Assembly: GCA_944324135.1 (NCBI GenBank)
Contig: CALUVE010000002.1
Location: 51,974 to 115,973 of the forward strand
From: Candidatus Gastranaerophilales bacterium
Lineage (GTDB): Bacteria; Cyanobacteriota; Vampirovibrionia; Gastranaerophilales; Gastranaerophilaceae
Reading direction: 5' to 3'
Length of the DNA: 64,000 bases
The notes under the pieces were generated by a model, which saw only the letters and a list, made by a program, of their open reading frames with translations, searched no databases and was not told the DNA's origin. A program made the position numbers and the translations under genes. Positions 59,902 through 64,000 of this stretch are shown here, piece by piece; position 1 is the stretch's first letter, and every line of letters starts with the position of its first letter.

Positions 59902-60630
59902 CTACCTCTCTGTCAGAATTTTAGCTTCTACCTCTTTCTTACCGCTGATACTCTGTGTTATACGATCAACAAGTTCTGCAGCAGTGTCTGCTGTATAAAA
60001 TTTGCCGCTTGTCACAAGCGCGGTACACTCTAACTGTTCCAAATCGTCCCTGTCTTTTACATTAAAAGCAATTACGTCGATAGAAATATCTTTACGAACT
60101 TTGATTAGCTCCATTACATAAGTACACGGACTTTCATCGCAATTTTCTCCGCCGTCAGTCAAAAGAATAATGCGTTTTTTACCGCTTACCCCGAGAAAAT
60201 CGTATTTAACAGCCTGCTTAAGTGAGTACGTAATCGGGGTCATTCCCCGCGGTTTTGTATCATTTAATGAACGCTGGACATTGAATGCATTTGCCGGTGC
60301 AATAGGAACGGCAAGAGTAGACGCCCTGCACGCCTCAAAAGCAGTAAACCCCATTTTATGCCCGTAAATTCTCAAACCAATTGAAACATCACGCCCGATA
60401 TGAGGAAGAATCTGTGCCATTGTCTCAAGCATCAAATCAAGTTTCCTCTGTCCGTTCAGATAATCCGTCATACTGTTTGAAAAATCCATTATAAAAAGAA
60501 TTTTCTCATCAGTATTGCCGTATTTTTCATAGTTGTAATTCTCCGGACGATAAAGTCCGTAACCGCTTTCGGCGGCTCTTGCCGGAATAATAAAAAAACA
60601 TGCAACTAAAATTACTGCTATAAGTCTCAT
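59902..60630 (-). CDS. Secreted von Willebrand factor A-domain protein
   Basis: The 242-residue product has a signal peptide (LIAVILVACFFIIPARA, cleavage near 19) and one VWA domain. The domain carries the metal-ion-dependent adhesion site: IMDFSNSMTDY (DxSxS) near 48, TPITYSLKQAV, and RIILLTDGGENCDES. Such domains bind metal and mediate protein adhesion in the envelope or outside. It converges with the PLD gene eight bases away. No TPR or peptidase partner is adjacent. Confidence 0.87.
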   Translation of the reverse strand: MRLIAVILVACFFIIPARAAESGYGLYRPENYNYEKYGNTDEKILFIMDFSNSMTDYLNGQRKLDLMLETMAQILPHIGRDVSIGLRIYGHKMGFTAFEACRASTLAVPIAPANAFNVQRSLNDTKPRGMTPITYSLKQAVKYDFLGVSGKKRIILLTDGGENCDESPCTYVMELIKVRKDISIDVIAFNVKDRDDLEQLECTALVTSGKFYTADTAAELVDRITQSISGKKEVEAKILTER

Positions 60631-60724
60631 ATATCTATTTAAATCTCACAATTGATATAATTCCACACTCCTTTATAGATAACCATTTGACGTATAAAAT
60701 CGCTTGCAATAAAATAAAGACATT

Positions 60725-61963
60725 ATGAATAGCAAAGAAATTATAAAACAGGCTGAAAAAGCACTCGCCAAAGAATTTGAACAAATTGACGAAATAAGAG
60801 ACTACAATCAGGAAAAAGTTCTGAAAGCATTTATAGAGAACAAAGTTGCTCCTGAACATTTTTATACGGTTTCAGGCTACGGACATGATGATCTTGGACG
60901 GGAAGTACTTGATAGAGTATTTGCAGACGTGTTCAAAGCAGAAAAAGCACTTGTCAGAATACATTTTGCATCAGGCACCCATACACTTGCCTGCTGTCTG
61001 TTCGGCAACCTGCGACCAGGCGATAAATTGATTTCCGTTGCCGGCGCGCCCTATGACACTATGCAAGAAGTTATTGGGACAGCAGGCGACGATGAAACAA
61101 AAGAAGATTCACTCATCGCACACGGCGTTTTGTATGAAGAAATTCCCCTAAAAGACGAAACAGAAATTGATTTTGAAAAGCTTGAAGCCGCAATTGATAA
61201 AACTGTAAAAATGGTTCTAATCCAGCGTTCAAAAGGCTATTCGACAAGAAAATCTCTTTCTATGGATATAATAGAAGAAATTTGTAAAACAGTAAAATCA
61301 AAAAATCCCGACTGCATCTGCTTTGTTGACAACTGCTACGGTGAATTTGTAGACACAAAAGAACCGATTGAAGCAGGAGCAGATTTGATTGCAGGCTCTC
61401 TCATAAAAAATCCCGGCGGCGGAATAGTAGAAGCAGGCGGATATATTGCCGGTAAAGCAAAATATGTAGACAAATCAGCAAACCGACTCACCGCACCCGG
61501 CATAGGATGCGAGGGCGGTGCAATGTTTAATCAGCACAGACTGATATTTCAGGGGCTTTTTATGGCACCTTCTGTTGTTGCAGATGCGGTCAAGGGCGCT
61601 GTTCTTGCAGCAAAAGTCTTTGATGAAATCGGTTATGAATCTTACCCTAAATACTACGAAAAACGTACAGATATAATTCAAAATATAACCTTTAATTCAC
61701 CGGAGCCTCTTGAGCAGTTCTGCAGGACAATTCAGTCGCTTTCACCGGTAAACGGCTATGTTACTCCTATTCCGGAATATATCCCGGGATATGAAGATAA
61801 AGTCATTATGGCAGGCGGAACTTTTATTGAGGGTTCAACTATTGAACTTTCTGCAGACGGCCCAATGCGCCCCCCTTACGTTGCTTATATGCAAGGCGGT
61901 TTGAATTATTCACATGTAAAAATTGCACTCACTAAAATTCTTGAAAAAGTAAAACAAATTTAA
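60725..61963 (+). CDS. PLP-dependent enzyme, methionine gamma-lyase/aluminium-resistance family
   Basis: This 412-residue fold-type I PLP protein belongs to the aluminium-resistance (Met_gamma_lyase) family. FYTVSGYGHDDLGREVLDRV begins the domain. HFASGTHTLACCLFGNL is the cofactor-phosphate loop, CFVDNCYGEFVDT holds the PLP Asp, and AGSLIKNPGGGIVEAGGYIA contains the Schiff-base Lys. GYVTPIPEYIPGYEDKVIMA and the C-terminal PPYVAYMQGGLNYSHVKIAL close the domain. Reported relatives lyse methionine or cystathionine. A weak ribosome site precedes the ATG. The gene stands alone on its strand between a VWA gene and the phosphorylase. Confidence 0.88.
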   Translation: MNSKEIIKQAEKALAKEFEQIDEIRDYNQEKVLKAFIENKVAPEHFYTVSGYGHDDLGREVLDRVFADVFKAEKALVRIHFASGTHTLACCLFGNLRPGDKLISVAGAPYDTMQEVIGTAGDDETKEDSLIAHGVLYEEIPLKDETEIDFEKLEAAIDKTVKMVLIQRSKGYSTRKSLSMDIIEEICKTVKSKNPDCICFVDNCYGEFVDTKEPIEAGADLIAGSLIKNPGGGIVEAGGYIAGKAKYVDKSANRLTAPGIGCEGGAMFNQHRLIFQGLFMAPSVVADAVKGAVLAAKVFDEIGYESYPKYYEKRTDIIQNITFNSPEPLEQFCRTIQSLSPVNGYVTPIPEYIPGYEDKVIMAGGTFIEGSTIELSADGPMRPPYVAYMQGGLNYSHVKIALTKILEKVKQI

Positions 61964-62141
61964 TATAAAATATTAAGTTTTTTAAATCCGCAAACAGCCT
62001 CACGACGCACTTTATGAGGATATTACGTAATAGTTATTTCAAATTAGATTTGCATAATAAATTTTTGTGTTATGCTGTTATAAGACCCCAAGGGTCACTA
62101 ATTAAAATTTAGTGTACATAGTATAAGAAGAGGAAAAATTT

Positions 62142-63833
62142 ATGTCATTACCAAATGTAGCATATTTCTCAATGGAAATCGCAATGGATCAGTCATTAAA
62201 GACTTATTCAGGCGGACTTGGTTTCTTAGCCGGTTCACACATGCTTTCCGCAGGATATTTGCAAATGCCAATGGTCGGTGTCACTATGTTGTGGTCATAC
62301 GGCTATTATGATCAACGTATTGCACATGATGGTCAGGTCGAAGTTGCTTATATCAGAAAATATTATGACTTTCTTAAAGATATAGGTGCTTCAACAGAAG
62401 TTGAAATTTTCGGTGAAAAAGTTAAAGTTAAAGCTTACTTAGTAGAACCGGATTTATTCGGTACTTGTCCTGTTTACCTTTTGACAACTGATATTGAAGG
62501 TAACAGCGATTGGGCAAAGAGCATTTCTCACAAGCTTTATGACGGAAATGAAAAAATCAGAATTGCACAAGAAACAGTTCTTGGTGTTGCAGGTATCAGA
62601 ATTCTTCAAGAAGTCGGATACAAGTTTGACGTTGTTCACATGAACGAAGGTCACGCACTCCCTGCAGCTTTTGAACTCTTAAGACAATACAACGGAGATT
62701 TGAACGAAGTTAAGAAAAGAACTGTATTCACAACTCACACACCTGTTGCAGCAGGTAACGAAGTTCACTGGGTTGATACACTTATGGACGGCGGGTTCTT
62801 TGCAGGCGCTTCAAGAGAAACTGCAGTACAATTAGGCGGAGAAAACTTCTCTCTCACTGTTGCAGCACTCAGAATGAGCAGAATTGCAAACGCTGTATCT
62901 CAGCTCCACGGTCTTGTTGCTAACAAAATGTGGGAATGGGTTGACGGCAGATGCCCGATTAGAGCAATTACAAATGCTGTAAACCTCCACTACTGGCAGG
63001 ATAAACGTATTCAAGAAGCTCATACTCCTGAAAAACTTCTTGCTGTTAAACGCGAAATGAAAGAAGAACTCTTTGAATACGTTGCTAATGTCGCAGGTAA
63101 AAGATTTGATCCGGATGTATTGACTATTACCTGGGCAAGAAGATTTGCCGATTACAAACGCGCTTGGCTTATCCTCATGGATAAAGACAGAATCAACAAA
63201 TTGCTTGACGCTAACAAAATCCAAATCATCTTTGCCGGTAAATTCCACCCGGATGACGTTATGGGTAAAGAAATGTTTAACAAACTTCTTAACCGCTCAC
63301 ACACACTTAAAAATGTTGTTGTTTTACCTGGTTATGAACTTGAATTGTCAGGCAAATTGAAACGCGGTTCTGATATCTGGTTAAACACTCCGCTCAGACC
63401 GTTTGAAGCTTCAGGTACTTCAGGTATGTCAGCTAACGCTAACGGTGCACTTCACCTTTCTATCTATGACGGTTGGACTGTTGAAGGTACATTTAACGGA
63501 ATTAATGGCTACACTGTTGAATATCCTGAAATTGATGACGAAATGCCTTGGGAAGAACGTCATTGGAAAGACCATGAATGTCTCATGAATATCATCGAAA
63601 ATCAAATCATCCCGACTTACTATGAAAACAAAACTGAGTGGGCTAGATTGATGAGACAGGCTATAAGAACTTCTGAAGCTTACTTCAATTCAGACAGAAT
63701 GGTTATTGAGTACTACAACAGACTCTACAAACCAATTGCACACGATGATTCAACTACAGGAACTACTAAAAAAGAAATGAATATTTCTGAAACTCCAACT
63801 TTCGATGCATGGACTTTCTCTAATATCAAGTAG
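62142..63833 (+). CDS. Alpha-glucan phosphorylase-like protein lacking the PLP lysine
   Basis: The 563-residue product matches the short (TIGR02094-type) alpha-glucan phosphorylases: NVAYFSMEIAMDQSLKTYSG, SGGLGFLAGSHMLSAGYLQM, THTPVAAGNEVHWVD, WARRFADYKRAWLILMDKD and the glucan site FEASGTSGM. It is about 150-300 residues shorter than usual and lacks the N-terminal extension. The residue after GTSGM, normally the PLP-binding Lys, is Ser430 (TCA, 63429-63431). The phosphorolysis cofactor therefore cannot be attached in the usual way; it may be a glycosyltransferase variant or a regulatory protein. Two small hairpins (GACCC/GGGTC near 62093 and ACTAA/TTAGT) occur in its leader. GAGG lies ten bases before the ATG. 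Confidence 0.85.
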   Translation: MSLPNVAYFSMEIAMDQSLKTYSGGLGFLAGSHMLSAGYLQMPMVGVTMLWSYGYYDQRIAHDGQVEVAYIRKYYDFLKDIGASTEVEIFGEKVKVKAYLVEPDLFGTCPVYLLTTDIEGNSDWAKSISHKLYDGNEKIRIAQETVLGVAGIRILQEVGYKFDVVHMNEGHALPAAFELLRQYNGDLNEVKKRTVFTTHTPVAAGNEVHWVDTLMDGGFFAGASRETAVQLGGENFSLTVAALRMSRIANAVSQLHGLVANKMWEWVDGRCPIRAITNAVNLHYWQDKRIQEAHTPEKLLAVKREMKEELFEYVANVAGKRFDPDVLTITWARRFADYKRAWLILMDKDRINKLLDANKIQIIFAGKFHPDDVMGKEMFNKLLNRSHTLKNVVVLPGYELELSGKLKRGSDIWLNTPLRPFEASGTSGMSANANGALHLSIYDGWTVEGTFNGINGYTVEYPEIDDEMPWEERHWKDHECLMNIIENQIIPTYYENKTEWARLMRQAIRTSEAYFNSDRMVIEYYNRLYKPIAHDDSTTGTTKKEMNISETPTFDAWTFSNIK

Positions 63834-63851
63834 TTTTCTTAACAAAAATAC

Positions 63852-63885
63852 AAAAAAGACCGCTTTATCAAAAGCGGTCTTTTTG
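63852..63885 (+). terminator. Terminator after the phosphorylase-like gene
   Basis: AAAGACCGCTTT pairs with AAAGCGGTCTTT across a four-base loop (63852-63885), followed by TTTTTG. It is 19 bases past the stop. Confidence 0.9.
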
Positions 63886-63886
63886 C

Positions 63887-64000
63887 TTGTGTGGCGGTGG
63901 AAATGGGACTAACTTGCCTGGTGATTGTAACGAAATATTAAGAAAAAAGGTTGAAAAATTAAAGAAAAACATTAAAAGAGCCGATAAAGGAAGTATAAGG
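63887..64000 (+). CDS. Open frame running off the right edge, no clear start
   Basis: From a possible TTG at 63887 the frame encodes CGGGNGTNLPGDCNEILRKK, then KVEKLKKNIKRADKGSIR, up to the last base. The composition is coding-like and basic-helical, but there is no ATG or ribosome site, and it begins right behind a terminator. It may be a gene start with an unusual initiator, the remnant of a broken gene, or chance. The rest of the gene, if any, is beyond the window. Confidence 0.2.
   Translation, partial: MCGGGNGTNLPGDCNEILRKKVEKLKKNIKRADKGSIR

Overview
The window looks like chromosome from a low-GC, non-photosynthetic relative of the Cyanobacteria, most likely a gut-type Melainabacteria/Vampirovibrionia (Gastranaerophilales) organism. 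Supporting signs are a Tic20-family membrane protein, a long Ski2-like helicase with a DSHCT tail, RecG with a cyanobacterial-style N-terminal extension, CsaB, a CHASE2 adenylate cyclase, and an anaerobe-style oxygen defence pair (desulfoferrodoxin plus ferritin). No photosynthesis or respiratory-chain gene is present. The taxonomic call is an inference from gene families; no marker search was possible.

Layout. 1-8.8 kb: the end of an isocitrate dehydrogenase gene, serS, the helicase, a phosphodiester glycosidase, then a minus-strand block (Tic20-like, TPR protein, RsfS, RpiB). 8.9-17.5 kb: a Gly-rich collagen-like protein, RecG with a CHASE2 cyclase, then an eda-kdgK-csaB operon. 17.5-18 kb: a MITE-like palindromic element and a promoter driving an unusual structured leader plus tRNA-Leu(UAA). 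18-25 kb: patatin, a GT-C-like membrane protein, a HEAT-like protein, a 667-aa probable structural or secreted protein, a PLP decarboxylase-like protein and a PilZ protein. 25-28 kb: a detached piece of the spc ribosomal operon (rpsE-rpmD-rplO-secY). 28-37.8 kb: small lineage-specific proteins, phosphoglucomutase, an orphan ABC permease, flavoproteins, an MnmC-like methyltransferase, thrB and a ferredoxin. 38-48 kb: a transporter, a radical SAM enzyme, leuD, rpsL-rpsG with a long structured leader, a degenerate hybrid-cluster protein with a glutaredoxin, and wecB. 48-64 kb: an SPFH protein, secreted or membrane hypotheticals, a two-component system, ferritin/superoxide reductase, a large SRP RNA, a YdjC-like protein with a nuclease-like/PLD fusion, a VWA protein, a PLP enzyme and a glucan phosphorylase-like protein.

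Two patterns cut across the map. First, four genes for Sec-signal-less proteins of unknown function (at 8941, 21243, 37837 and 50578) share a direct repeat TGTWAM-N4-TGTWAM. It sits upstream of a TATACT-type -10 at helically phased distances in three of them, which suggests a regulon for abundant surface or exported proteins. Second, at least five otherwise unrelated small proteins begin with M-[KQR]-[IV] followed shortly by Phe and a small or polar residue. This may be a lineage-specific targeting signal.

Several enzyme homologues have lost hallmark residues: a histidine phosphatase without RHG, a glucan phosphorylase without the PLP lysine, a hybrid-cluster protein without most cluster cysteines, and a YdjC protein without part of its His motif. 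Both the spc and str ribosomal operons are fragmented.
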